Position numbers and translations under genes: made by a program. Below the pieces are notes generated by a model. The model had not been told where the DNA came from. It worked only from the letters and a program-made list of their open reading frames with translations, and made no database searches. This document shows, in pieces, positions 10,901-19,814 of a DNA stretch of 64,000 nt (the first letter of the stretch is position 1; each line of letters begins with the position of its first letter). Source of the stretch: Steinernema hermaphroditum (lineage: Eukaryota; Nematoda; Chromadorea; Rhabditida; Steinernematidae). Location of the stretch: the NCBI GenBank assembly GCA_030435675.1, contig CM059623.1, positions 2,258,012 through 2,322,011 on the forward strand, given 5' to 3'.

Positions 10901-13900
10901 TGAGACACCGGCCACCAACTGTTCTCAATTGAGTGATCGCTGGTGCGTCATAGATCGTATTCTGGACCCCTGGTAGCTTAGCCGATGGGCTGAACTTTGA
11001 ATCGTACATGACTTTTTCTTCAATTTAGAAAGGTCAAACATGTTCTTGAATGACAAGCGACCTCTTTGCTGTGGGTTGTTTGTGTATTCTCTATGCAAAG
11101 TTCTTGCTGTTTTTGAAAGTGTCACTTCACGGTAAAAGGGATGCATAGATCATTAAAAATACGAGATCGGTTTCTATGTACATAGTTCGAAGATCATGAC
11201 CACATATCAAGTCATACCAATAACGCAGACACATAATCATTAATACTGGCCAAGACGGTTATAGAAGCAGAATAGTGAACGAAACGTTAACCGTCAAAAA
11301 TTATGATATGTTATACAACAGTCTTTGCAGCTATACTGTGCAATGATCAGCAGATGTTTTCGAAAAGAAGATCATGACCACAAATTGCAGAGATTAATCA
11401 TTCCCAGAGGATTCGCGAATCTTTTCTAATCGCCGGGGCTTGTTCAAAATGAGGAAAAACACAAGCGGTCTCTTTCATGTGTCTTGTTTTGTCATTCCCA
11501 CGGGACATTTATTGACGTAAAAACAAGAAATGCATTTGACCTCTTGGAAATGGTGGAGGCATATTTGAGATGATGTTATGCTGAATGTTCGCCATTAGTC
11601 TGTCCTATTATGAACGGGGCGAACCGACACCTCTAATCTCGTGGTTTTCATTTAGAGATTGGAGCATTGTAGTGGACACTAAATTGTCTTACAAAATTTG
11701 AAAAAAAAAAAGATTGTCGGATTGGAGAAGGTAAATAAGCCAAAAATTCACATTCTATTTCGATCAGTCAAGAGTTATTCCTAGCATAGTGCTGTATTTG
11801 ACCGCTGCTCAATCCGCTCGAAAAACAATGATATCAATGGAAAATGTCTCGGCTTTTACGCCATTCTCAGGAGCAGAGGAAGCCCAGACCTGTTTGGAAA
11901 TCACAGACAACTGAGTCCCAACCAGGTTCACGCCCAGTTTGGTACCTCTTCCTTCCATCTGATTGAATTCGCTCGGTCACCTGTCATTCATGGATAGAGC
12001 CGGAGCACCTGGAGTTACTTTTTCGATTTCCTGGAAACCTAGTAATATCCATGTGTTAATAAATAACGAATGTCCTTTGGATTAAAACAGGGAAGAAGGC
12101 GCTATGACTGCGAATGGACACGATGTAAACAACTGTTATTAATGAATGCTCACTAGTGGCACTCTTCACTCCTACTCTTTGACTTTGAAAATTGACCAAA
12201 CATCACCAAAAGCGTTTGCAATGAGCCACACAGACACTTAGGATAGACTGGTTCTATACCTCTATACCTCTACACTGCCACTATAACTGATTGATGTCTG
12301 GGCTATCCATAGTGTTTTACCTCATTCAGAACTTCGTGACCCTTTGCTCTTAAAAAGGTGGTCATGGAAAAGACCAAACAGGATGTTTTCAAAGTACCAT
12401 AGAGCTTTCTTCCGTTACTTCCAGACAAGTCACTTCCAATTTCTAAGCTAAATTTTTGCCAGAACGAAGGTTAGACTACGTAACGAATGTTTCATAGTGA
12501 TTTAAATGGTCTTACACGTCGTTCTAAATGATTTGACAGTGATTTGAATGGTTTTGCATAAGATTGCCTTCATTGTAAAGAATTTTTGCAGAGCACGATA
12601 TTTGTCAAGAATTTTATAAAAGCTTTACTATCTGTATATATCGATTGTCGTTGCCCTCAACATTCACGCTCACGAGAAAATCGATTTCGTCCTCTCCGGT
12701 GCGACGCGATCAATCAGCGTTCGGCGTTCTCGAAATATCACTGGACTTTGCTCCCTTATTTTCGCCCAAACGACCGCTAGGTGTATAAACATGTTTTAAA
12801 TGTACATTCGCCGGACGGAGGAAGACAATAATATGTACATCTTGATGACGTGATTGACACGGCTATGATTGAGGGATGCTTTTTGACAGTGAGGCGAATA
12901 GATATAGACCGACGAAGATGATTAACCGCTTTTGAGGGATACTTTCTGAGATGCGTTTATTTACTTTTTTGTTTATTGTTTATTGCGGGTTTATACTCTT
13001 CGATACGGCTTGTACCATGTATGGCTAAGAAAAGCATGTATCACACCTACAAATATTGCTTCCTATTTTCAGGGACCCCCTCCCCGACATCGTATTCCAC
13101 TTCGTCCCGGAGCAGACATGGGCGCTCCAAATCGGCGACATGGTCGTCACAATCTGCTCCGTTTTGATGATCGCTTTAATGGTTCTGCACAAATATCGTG
13201 GAGTCGTCACCAGACGGGTCCTCTTCATAGTCGGCGTCCTTTACGTGATGAGGACCATCTCGTTGCTGTGCACTCAACTTCCTTCCGGGTATTCCGACAA
13301 CAAGGCCAAGTGCCGCGCCCAACTACCTCAGTTCAGTTGGATTGCGTTCATTCATAGGGTGCTCGAGCAGACCATCAAGGTTGGATTCCAGGTAAATATG
13401 CATCCCATTTAAGATTACTGACTATGGGCGTTAGGATCCAAACGATAAGATGCTCTGCGGAGACCTGCTCTTCTCAGGACACACGCTCATCATGATTATT
13501 AGTTCACTTGTCGTACCGTACTACCTGCCTCGAAAGTTAAAGCTGTTAGGATGGATCCCGAGGACGTTGTCTTGGGTCGGGATGATCTGTATGATCATCA
13601 GTAGGACGCACTACACGATTGATGTGATATTCGCTTATTGGTGTACTACCGGTGTCTTCATGTAAGTTGACTAATGTCTATTTTTGTGGTATTCATTTCG
13701 ATACAATGTTAGGCTCTACCACGCCTATTGTGAAATCGACTCATATCCAGAGAGGCGACAGTCTCTGCTCAAGAGCCTGTGGCTGATGAAGGTCGTGGGA
13801 TGGCTAGAGGCAAACGTTGTGCCTGGAAGGTGAGAGACGAATATACCAAAAAGTCGTTGACTCTTCGACAGGTTTGAAAACGAGCTTGAAGTGCCGTTCT

Positions 13901-14025
13901 CCAACCGACTGGCCAGGATATGCCTCAAGGGTCGAAGACGCGAGAGTCGGTCGCCGTCGGACGCTGAAATTGCTTCCTCCAGCGTACGATGCACCCTTTA
14001 TAAGCGGTCACTTCCACAACTGTAG
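7965..14025 (+). CDS. Sphingomyelin synthase (SMS family)
   Basis: Five exons are placed at 7965-8080, 13073-13391, 13435-13661, 13713-13829 and 13872-14025. They join in frame to 311 codons including the stop. The enzyme family transfers phosphocholine from phosphatidylcholine to ceramide in Golgi or plasma membrane, releasing diacylglycerol. Both catalytic motifs of the family are visible: CGDLLFSGHT in exon 3 and SRTHYTIDVIFAYW, which supply the His-His-Asp triad. Hydrophobic segments such as DMVVTICSVLMIALMVL fit a multi-pass membrane protein. The C-terminal tail is basic (GRRRESRSP). No N-terminal SAM domain is seen, as in shorter nematode paralogues. Intron 1 is about 4990 bp while the other three are 42-51 nt. 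Similar to C. elegans sms-1/2/3, but I cannot decide which. Confidence 0.93.
8081..13072 (+). other. Giant first intron of the SMS gene
   Basis: This 4992-bp intron starts GTAAGT and ends TTTTCAG. It contains no supported gene. It holds plus-strand ATTTTTG copies at 8294, 8527, 8784, 8872, 8957, 9069, 9202, 9267, 9813, 12452 and 12582. It also contains a short cluster of 'tgccttgaaca'-type repeats at about 9680-9760 and a SINE-like head at 12196-12241. A 166-codon minus-strand frame (8038-8538) has no recognisable domain and is not called. Confidence 0.7.
12196..12241 (-). repeat. tRNA-like SINE head fragment
   Basis: Read on the minus strand this gives TGTCTGTGTGGCTCATTGCAA followed by ACGC. 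It matches the heads near 50398 (plus) and 48200 (minus). The GTGGCTCATTGC-type sequence resembles a tRNA A-box. Only the first 45 bases or so are recognisable. Confidence 0.5.
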
Positions 14026-14481
14026 TTTCAGAATAACTCGTCAACAACGGTGGTCATCGAACCGTCATAGGACCGGTGTAGATACTTGCTACGCTATCGC
14101 TGTGGCCTCAGAACATCATCGTCTATTTGTACATATTCTTCTTTGCCCAATCGATTCAACACTCCTGGTGATCTTAAAACCGTATTGTGTCTTTGACGCC
14201 TGTGATGCCTTTAAAACTGAAGATATCAGTATAAAGTATTGACTTTATTTAGTAGAATCCTCTAAACCAATGGAACATACACGTAGAAATTCTGGAATCG
14301 GATGGTACAGCCAAGATAGTCAGCATTAATGAGAGGCCAAACCAAAAGCAAGCGGCTTTTAGAAAATTACCTCGATCGCAACAATCAGTAAGAAAGGACA
14401 ATATGTAGAAACAAATCGCGCTCAAGCCCACTTCGACACGGATTCAAAGGTGTCACAAGGCTCGACTTTTGAATTTTGGAG
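14026..14481. other. Intergenic, 3' flank of SMS gene
   Basis: No gene or repeat was recognised between the SMS stop and the Merlin-like element. AATAAA-type signals are not obvious; 'agtataaagtattgac' near 14229 is a weak candidate for the 3' end. Confidence 0.4.
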
Positions 14482-14804
14482 CCCTTTTCGGCTCTATTAG
14501 AGAGAAGTGACCAAAATGGTATTTATCTTGACAAAACTGTATCTATCTTGACAAAACTGTATTTATCTTGACAAAACCGACCAAAATTGACAAAACCGTA
14601 TCTATCTTGACAAAACCGGCCAAAATTGACAAAATCGACCAAAATTGACAGAATGGTATTTAGATTGACAAAACTGTATTTATCTTGACAAAACCAATTT
14701 TCACTGACAAAACAGAATTCCACTGACAAAACGTTCTTTAACCGCTAACTGCAAAGATCAAAGTTTTTTATCAACAAATTTATCACAAACAGAAAAGGAA
14801 CTGT

Positions 14805-15376
14805 TCAATAGTCATCCTCTTCGGGTTCTTCTTCCGGCTCTTCTTCGGACTCTTCTTCGGGCTCCTCGTCGGGCTCCTCTTCGGGCTCATCCGAGCTTTC
14901 TTCGGAGCTCTCTTCGCAGCTTTGCCTGGCCTTCTTTCTCGCCCGCCTTCCAGAAGCGGAAGGCAGGGCATGGACGTGGACCACCACCGGGATGGAGAGG
15001 TTCTGATTAAGGTGGTTGTTGCCACCCGTGACGCGCCCGCCGTGGATGTCGCCATGGCGCATGCCCCCATGGCGCATACCTCCTTGGCGGGCCCCTCCAT
15101 GGCGCATCCCGCCATGGCGAGTGCCCCCGTGGCGGTACGTTCCGCCACTGATGTCTGCGGCGACATCAGTGGCGGTGTCGGCCTCGACTTTGGAGTCGAC
15201 GGTGACGTCGACTCCCGCTAGACTAGAATTATAAAGCACCGGTTACGATAACGCTGAAGCATTGAGCACCTTCTGGGAATCCGGAGCACGACTTCGCCCC
15301 CCTCTTCGTCGAGCTCGACAACGGGGAATGGGGACACCACGACGATCAGGAGGAACAAGGAACACACAAGATACAT
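14805..15376 (-). CDS. Secreted Gly/His-rich protein with acidic repeat tail, carried inside the Merlin-like element
   Basis: Two exons (15376-15270 and 15222-14805) join in frame across a 47-nt intron (GTGCTC...TTCTAG) to 174 residues. The N-terminus is a clear signal peptide (MYLVCSLFLLIVVVSPFPVV). The middle holds tandem RHGGM/RHGGT units encoded by a 15-bp DNA repeat at 15050-15135. The C-terminus is a run of EEEPDEEP-type acidic repeats ending EEDDY. I do not recognise the protein. Gly/His-rich secreted peptides can be antimicrobial or metal-binding, but that is only inference. GC content is far above that of the surrounding AT-rich termini, which suggests a captured host gene. DNA encoding TATDVAADISGG contains a 14-bp perfect inverted repeat at about 15141-15172. 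Confidence 0.65.
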
Positions 15377-15417
15377 GATGAGTCTGAGAATGAGAACACA
15401 GGATACCGCTTTTATAT

Positions 15418-15514
15418 TTTTTTTGCTGTCGGCGGCGCGCGTTATCGGGGTCGAACCGCACTTAGGGCATATGTACTTAGACTCTTTCGCTTTTGGTGAC
15501 TTTACACTTTGCAA
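15418..15514 (-). pseudogene. Zinc-ribbon-like remnant in the Merlin element
   Basis: On the minus strand, upstream of the passenger gene, the frame reads YICPKCGSTPITRA. This resembles the CPxCG zinc ribbon at the N-terminus of IS1595/Merlin transposases. It runs opposite to the transposase C-terminal block on the plus strand, so the element seems internally inverted. The match is short and may be chance. Confidence 0.3.
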
Positions 15515-16118
15515 ATTTATCTCTTATCGATCGATCGAGGCAACATGGGGTGCAATCAAAAGTGATATGCGCCATCTACGGGGAACGTCAACTGAGAAGT
15601 TTGCTAGTTATCTGTACGAATATGCCTTTAGAAAACATTTTGGAAGAGAACGTATTTTTGAACATCTCTTGGTTGAATTGAGGGAAATGTTTGAGTCGCA
15701 AATTGATCCTTTCGATTTCGAAATTGAAGAAGACAGCGACGATGAGAATTTTCTGGTTCCCTCTAACACGGAACGAAACTTTGATGACTATGCTGATGAC
15801 CAAACCTCCGAGTTAGTAGGTAGCGACAAACCCCACGAACCTAGCGCTCCCCTGTCGCAGTTACCCGATAGCTCTAGTCAGACTCGTGATCAGTCCCCGC
15901 CGCGACGTGGACCTGGCCGTCCTCGAAAGAACCAGAAGAAGAGTTCCGAAACATCTCCCGCGGCTCACAGTGGACAACTACAACCGAGTCAACCCGCCCC
16001 AGCTAATAATCGCCGTGGACGCTTCCCGAAAAACAAGAAAAATACTCGCGAACGAAGTCGCTCGCCGTCGCCCAAGAGTTCCCCGAAGAAATCGAAGAAA
16101 ACCAGACATGGAAGCTGA
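15512..16118 (+). pseudogene. Merlin (IS1595/ISXO2-like) transposase C-terminal fragment
   Basis: The plus-strand frame contains RSIEATWGAIKSDMRHLRGT and then YLYEYAFRKHFG. This is the end of the ISXO2/IS1595 DDE domain, in which the catalytic Glu lies in a motif of the form (N)xIExxWxxxKRxLR. It continues into an acidic, then Pro/Lys/Arg-rich tail (GPGRPRKNQKK, an AT-hook-like motif, and SPSPKSSPKKSKK), to a TGA at 16116. The first two-thirds of a normal transposase are absent, so the copy cannot be autonomous. A possible alternative is domestication of the DNA-binding tail. Confidence 0.7.
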
Positions 16119-16337
16119 TTTATAATTTTGTCAGTGAAAATTGGTTGTGTCAAGATAAATTCAGTTTTGTCAATTAAAAAATACTTTTGTCAAGATAAAT
16201 ACGGTTTTGTCAATCTAAATACAATTCTGTCAATTTTGGTCGATTTTGTCAATTTTGGCCGGTTTTGTCAAGATAAATACGGTTTTGTCAAGATAAATAC
16301 CATTTTGGTCACTTCTCCCTAATAGAGCCCCCTTTTC

Positions 16338-16832
16338 TATACTGTTCATCTGGCATTGAACTGGAACTTGTTTAATAATAACAGCAAGTCCAATGCCAGA
16401 CTCTAATGCCAACCCTAGTCCGCGCTGCCAGTCGTTCCGACGATGTATCCCACCACTGCACGGTTTCTGGATGCAGTGTCTTTGCCGCTTGGAATCGGCA
16501 GTTGATCCATTTTATTTTTTATTTTATTTTAATTTTTATCAGGGAAATTTTGTCGATATTTGTTAGCTCTGTGATTGTTCCTTTCCAATCTTTCGTGGCT
16601 GGCGTGCAACCTTTGATCGCCAACACCGCCCAATCAGCGGCATCTCCCTGCGAAGCCGAATAGCTGCAACAAAGCACTCGCACTATGCACGATAGCACTT
16701 CGATTTGAGTCGAGTTTGCCGACGTATCACATCTTACCGACAGTAAGTATCGTGTAGGAAGCACCTTTAGCTCTGCGTGATCTCGTCTCTGTGAGATTTA
16801 TTTAGCCCGGAATTACAACAACTTCCATAATA
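16338..16832. repeat. Copy of an interspersed repeat family (family X)
   Basis: About 16410-16650 shares phrases with 21430-21640, 24600-24700, 31490-31900, 44170-44640 and 53940-54080: 'ttctggatgcagtgtctttgccgctt', 'cggcatctccctgcgaagcc'. No coding capacity is conserved between copies. No ends were defined. Confidence 0.45.
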
Positions 16833-17087
16833 CAGGGTGATCGGAAAATACTGTAAGTCAGCCGAGTATGCGAAGTTTTTTGCCGATTTTGGCATTTTTG
16901 TTTTTCATAAGTGCTTGATTCGTGTTCTGCGTCTTATGTTGACCCAGAACTACTGATTGCCGTTGGTATTCATTTGCTGCTATTCAGAAAAATTGGTGTC
17001 AGAAGAAGACCGTTTTACCCTCCACAAGCGGGAAATGTTAAAATTTACAGCTGTTTACATAACGTACAGTATTTTCCGATCACCCTG
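16833..17087. mobile_element. MITE derived from a maT mariner, 255 bp
   Basis: Inverted termini of 23 bp (CAGGGTGATCGGAAAATACT plus GTA) bound the element. TA is present on both sides (16831-16832 and 17088-17089). Internally the frame LVSEEDRF survives, close to the transposase start MVSQEDRF of the intact element at 18617. This identifies it as a deletion derivative of an autonomous maT relative rather than an unrelated MITE. It lies 45 bp beyond the stop of the minus-strand gene at 17133. Confidence 0.85.
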
Positions 17088-17132
17088 TACAACAACGTAC
17101 ATGTTAACCGATGGCAAAAACGCCCTTTGTCA

Positions 17133-18068
17133 TCAGATTTCAACGAACTCCAACTCAAGGGATTCTCGACACCAGTGACGCTCATTATTTCGAAACTGCT
17201 TCCACTGAACCACTCGGCTCGGGTTTTCAGGCAGATGTGCGGTGACTTCTACCGTATTCTTGTCGAGATCGACGGTGCGCACGTTCAGATCGTCGTGGAA
17301 CTCTTCGTAGAAGACCCCATCTTTGACGAAAACCTTCTTCTCGATGCCTTGGGGCGAGGCGCACGAGGCCCATATTCGCATTATCTGGACGAATTTGTCG
17401 TCCAATTGCTTGAGTTCGCGCAAATTTATCTGCCTGAAGCGATTTCCTTTGAAAAAGTGAGTGAATAGGACGTGGAGCCACCTCTCGTTGGACAAAAGTT
17501 CCTCTGGGACCGTCAGAGAGGTCAGGAAGTCTTGATCCAGTTGAGTTCGGAGGAAAGCGAACTTCTCCTCAGTGATAGTTCCCTCGATGTACAAGCCTCC
17601 ACGACAGTGGAACTGGTTATGCAAGAGGTCCCTGTAGAATGTGCCCTTCACGGACTCATCTCCAACAGAAGAGAAGTCCGTCATGCATATACGGGGGGCG
17701 AAACGAGAAATTTTGACCAGTTTGGAGAGATCGGACTTTGTGAGTGGCGCCTCTTTCCGAGGGACATCTAAAAATTTGGACATCATTTCTTCGTCCACGA
17801 CTCTGATGCAGAACATTTTGAGAAAGCGCACTTGATTCACGGAGTCGTCGAGAGAGGTTGTCACGTAGGGGCTACCGCAGTACTTAGCCAACCCAAACGA
17901 AATCTTCGCGCAAGATGTGGCACTTTGGGTGATGAATCAAAAAGCCGCTAACTGTCGCTCCTGTTGTTGTATGCACGTCATGCACATGATGTCCTCGAGT
18001 CTGTACCCCACTGACCAGTAGAGTTGAGGGTACAGGGCCTCGTAGAAGCAAGGAGGAAGTTGATCCAT
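17133..18068 (-). pseudogene. Nematode F-box-like family member with in-frame stop
   Basis: From ATG at 18068 (MDQLPPCFYEALYPQLYW) to the TGA at 17133 the frame is continuous for 312 codons, except for a TGA at codon 44 (17937-17939). The MDxLPxxFYExL start is typical of large, lineage-expanded nematode F-box-like families. The body (for example FYRDLLHNQFHCRGGLYIEG and VLFTHFFKGNRFRQINL) has the leucine-spaced layout of their C-terminal repeats. No intron with good signals removes the stop in frame. It may be a young pseudogene, or the true gene may splice differently. Family assignment is inference. Confidence 0.5.
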
Positions 18069-18224
18069 ACGTCGTAGTCACCGAAACGAGCAGAGAATCG
18101 TCGCTTCAATGAACCCGAAACCTATTGCGCGAGTGTAGCCAAAAACTGGGAAAAGTCGCACGTCGAAAAGCTGATTCACACAATCGTAATGAAGATGACT
18201 GAATACGGTATTAGGGACACGTCA

Positions 18225-18453
18225 AGCATTTCGCGCCAAAATCATCAGGAATCTGTCCGCCTAAAGAGATCAAATGACCTTTATCAGAACCCTTTCGACA
18301 ATCTTCCACGACGTTAAACATTTCTGACTACCCATTCAGAGAAGTTAAGATGCGAGCTTGCGTTCCTCACCTCGCTGCACGCCTACGCACTGTAACCTGA
18401 AGAGCACACGGCAGTCCCTTCGCCCTCTACACGCATGCAATCCGAAACACATT
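18225..18453. repeat. Segmental duplication: 3' flank shared with 24836-25085
   Basis: This stretch aligns with 24836-25085 in the same orientation: 'atcatcaggaatctgtccgc' against 'accatcaagattctgttcgc', 'cctttatcagaaccc' against 'cctttatcacaaccc', and 'gcaatccgaaacacattta' against 'gcaatccaacacacatttt'. The alignment resumes after the maT insertion at 19766 ('ttgaaacttactacg' against 'ctggaacttacaatcg'). Confidence 0.7.
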
Positions 18454-18455
18454 TA

Positions 18456-19765
18456 CAGGGTGGCGCATAAATACTGTAAGTCGCTGAATTTTTCACTTTT
18501 TGTTGATTTTTTGCCTTCTTTGTACTACTTTTGTTGTTATATTCTTGTTGCTCGCCCTTTTCTGGTCTAGACCTGTTGTTTCCTCTACTATTTTCTTCTC
18601 GCCTTCTTCAGATAAAATGGTCTCCCAAGAGGACCGTTTTGCCATCATCGCCGATTACAAGCGTGGAATGCCGATACCGAAGATTGCAAAGTTAATGAAA
18701 CTCCAATTTGTGCAAGTCGAGCGAGTTGTCAAACGCTTCCAAGAGACAGGTGGGGTCAAGGATCGCCAAAGAAGTGGAAGACGGAGAACTGCAAGAACAC
18801 CCAGGATCCGAGAAGCCATCCGCAAGAAGATCGGGCGGAATCCAGCACGATCTATGAGAAAACTGGCAAAGCAGCACGGAATCAGTAGAAGATCGGTTGA
18901 AAGATTGGTGGAGGAGGATCTAGGATTGTATCCCTACAAAATGGCGCGCGGGCAGCTTTTGAGCGATCGAATGAAGGCCGAAAGAATGGAGAAAGCGAAG
19001 GAGATGAGGGCCCAAGTCCGCGGCGGGAAGCTCCAGAACATTTTGTTCTCAGATGAAAAAATTTTTACCGTAGAACCGCTGCGCAACGCTCAGAATCACC
19101 GTGAACTTCTTCCGAAAGGCTCTACGCGCAACGTAACCATCGAAAAAAGCCACTTCCCAAAGTCCATCATGGTTTGGGCCGGGATTTCTGGACTTGGAAA
19201 CCCGAAGCTCGTTTTCTTCGAAGTCAATGGAAAAAAGGTTACCTGCAATGCCGAGAACTACCGCAAACTGGTTCTGGACGGCGTGGTGAAACCTTGGGCT
19301 CAAGAACTGCCTCCAGACACCGTATGGACGTTTCAGCAGGACTGGGCGCCTGCCCATGGGTCCAAGAACACTCTGGGCTGGTTCGCAGCCAACCAAGTGA
19401 ATGTCTGGTGGAAAGATGTTTGGCCTCCGCACTCACCGGATCTCAACCCACTCGACTTCGCTGTCTGGTCAATCATGGAGCAAAAAGTCTGCTCTACAAG
19501 TCACGCTAGTGTGGATTCCCTGAAGCGCGCACTGAAGAGCGCTTGGAAGGAAATTACGCCCGAAGTCACTGCGGGAATCCTGAAGAATTTCCGAAAGCGT
19601 CTGAACGCCTGTATCGCCGCTAAAGGAGGGCATTTCGAACAGAACTTAAAGTAGCTTGTATAGAATTTCCTGCTGTTTCATTTAGTTGTAAGCTCATTTC
19701 TTTCTGTGTCGTGAATAAAAAGTTATAAGCAGTTTTCGGACTTACAGTATTTATGCGCCACCCTG
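18456..19765 (+). mobile_element. Complete maT (DD37D) mariner element, 1310 bp
   Basis: Perfect 27-bp inverted termini (CAGGGTGGCGCATAAATACT plus GTAAGTC) bound the element, and TA is duplicated at both ends (18454-18455 and 19766-19767). It encodes one uninterrupted transposase. Perfect termini and an intact frame suggest recent activity. Broken and deleted relatives at 60704-62028, 16833-17087 and 2578-3313 show that the family has amplified in this genome. Confidence 0.95.
18617..19654 (+). CDS. maT-family transposase
   Basis: A single-exon frame of 345 residues starts MVSQEDRFAIIADYKRGM. The N-terminus has paired helix-turn-helix motifs (IAKLMKLQFVQVERVVKRF and RRSVERLVEEDL) with the GRRRTART linker between them. 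The catalytic residues are D in ILFSDEKIF, D in FQQDWAPAH and a third D in SPDLNPLDFAVW. There are 37 residues between the second and third, giving DD37D, the signature of the maT clade of Tc1/mariner. ATG 18617 is preferred over further-upstream codons because the broken copy and the MITE retain the same start. The enzyme cuts and pastes the element at TA sites. No defect is visible, so it may be functional. Confidence 0.93.
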   Translation: MVSQEDRFAIIADYKRGMPIPKIAKLMKLQFVQVERVVKRFQETGGVKDRQRSGRRRTARTPRIREAIRKKIGRNPARSMRKLAKQHGISRRSVERLVEEDLGLYPYKMARGQLLSDRMKAERMEKAKEMRAQVRGGKLQNILFSDEKIFTVEPLRNAQNHRELLPKGSTRNVTIEKSHFPKSIMVWAGISGLGNPKLVFFEVNGKKVTCNAENYRKLVLDGVVKPWAQELPPDTVWTFQQDWAPAHGSKNTLGWFAANQVNVWWKDVWPPHSPDLNPLDFAVWSIMEQKVCSTSHASVDSLKRALKSAWKEITPEVTAGILKNFRKRLNACIAAKGGHFEQNLK

Positions 19766-19814
19766 TATTCTTTAATTGAAACTTACTACGAATGGAATTT
19801 ACCCATTTCTCTCA

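Larger units (their letters stand above)
14490..16329 (+). mobile_element. Merlin-like DNA transposon, 1840 bp, with perfect 8-bp TSD
   Basis: The element starts GGCTCTATTAG and ends with its inverse. The 8-bp sequence CCCTTTTC is duplicated immediately outside both ends (14482-14489 and 16330-16337). Long inverted termini of about 200 bp consist of repeated 'ttgacaaaa' units ('tatttatcttgacaaaaccg' and variants), left 14490-14727 and right about 16130-16329. An 8-9 bp TSD and an IS1595/IS1016-like transposase remnant inside (15.5-16.1 kb) support Merlin. The interior is rearranged and carries an unrelated minus-strand gene (14805-15376). Confidence 0.82.

Noticed and set aside
15050..15135. 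15-bp tandem repeat that could be taken for a CRISPR-like array
   Set aside because: No spacers; it encodes the RHGGM protein repeats of the passenger gene in a eukaryotic genome.
19673..19680. CTGTTTCA, the C. elegans 21U-RNA upstream motif
   Set aside because: A single occurrence in the 3' part of the maT element; no cluster, so no evidence of canonical 21U loci.
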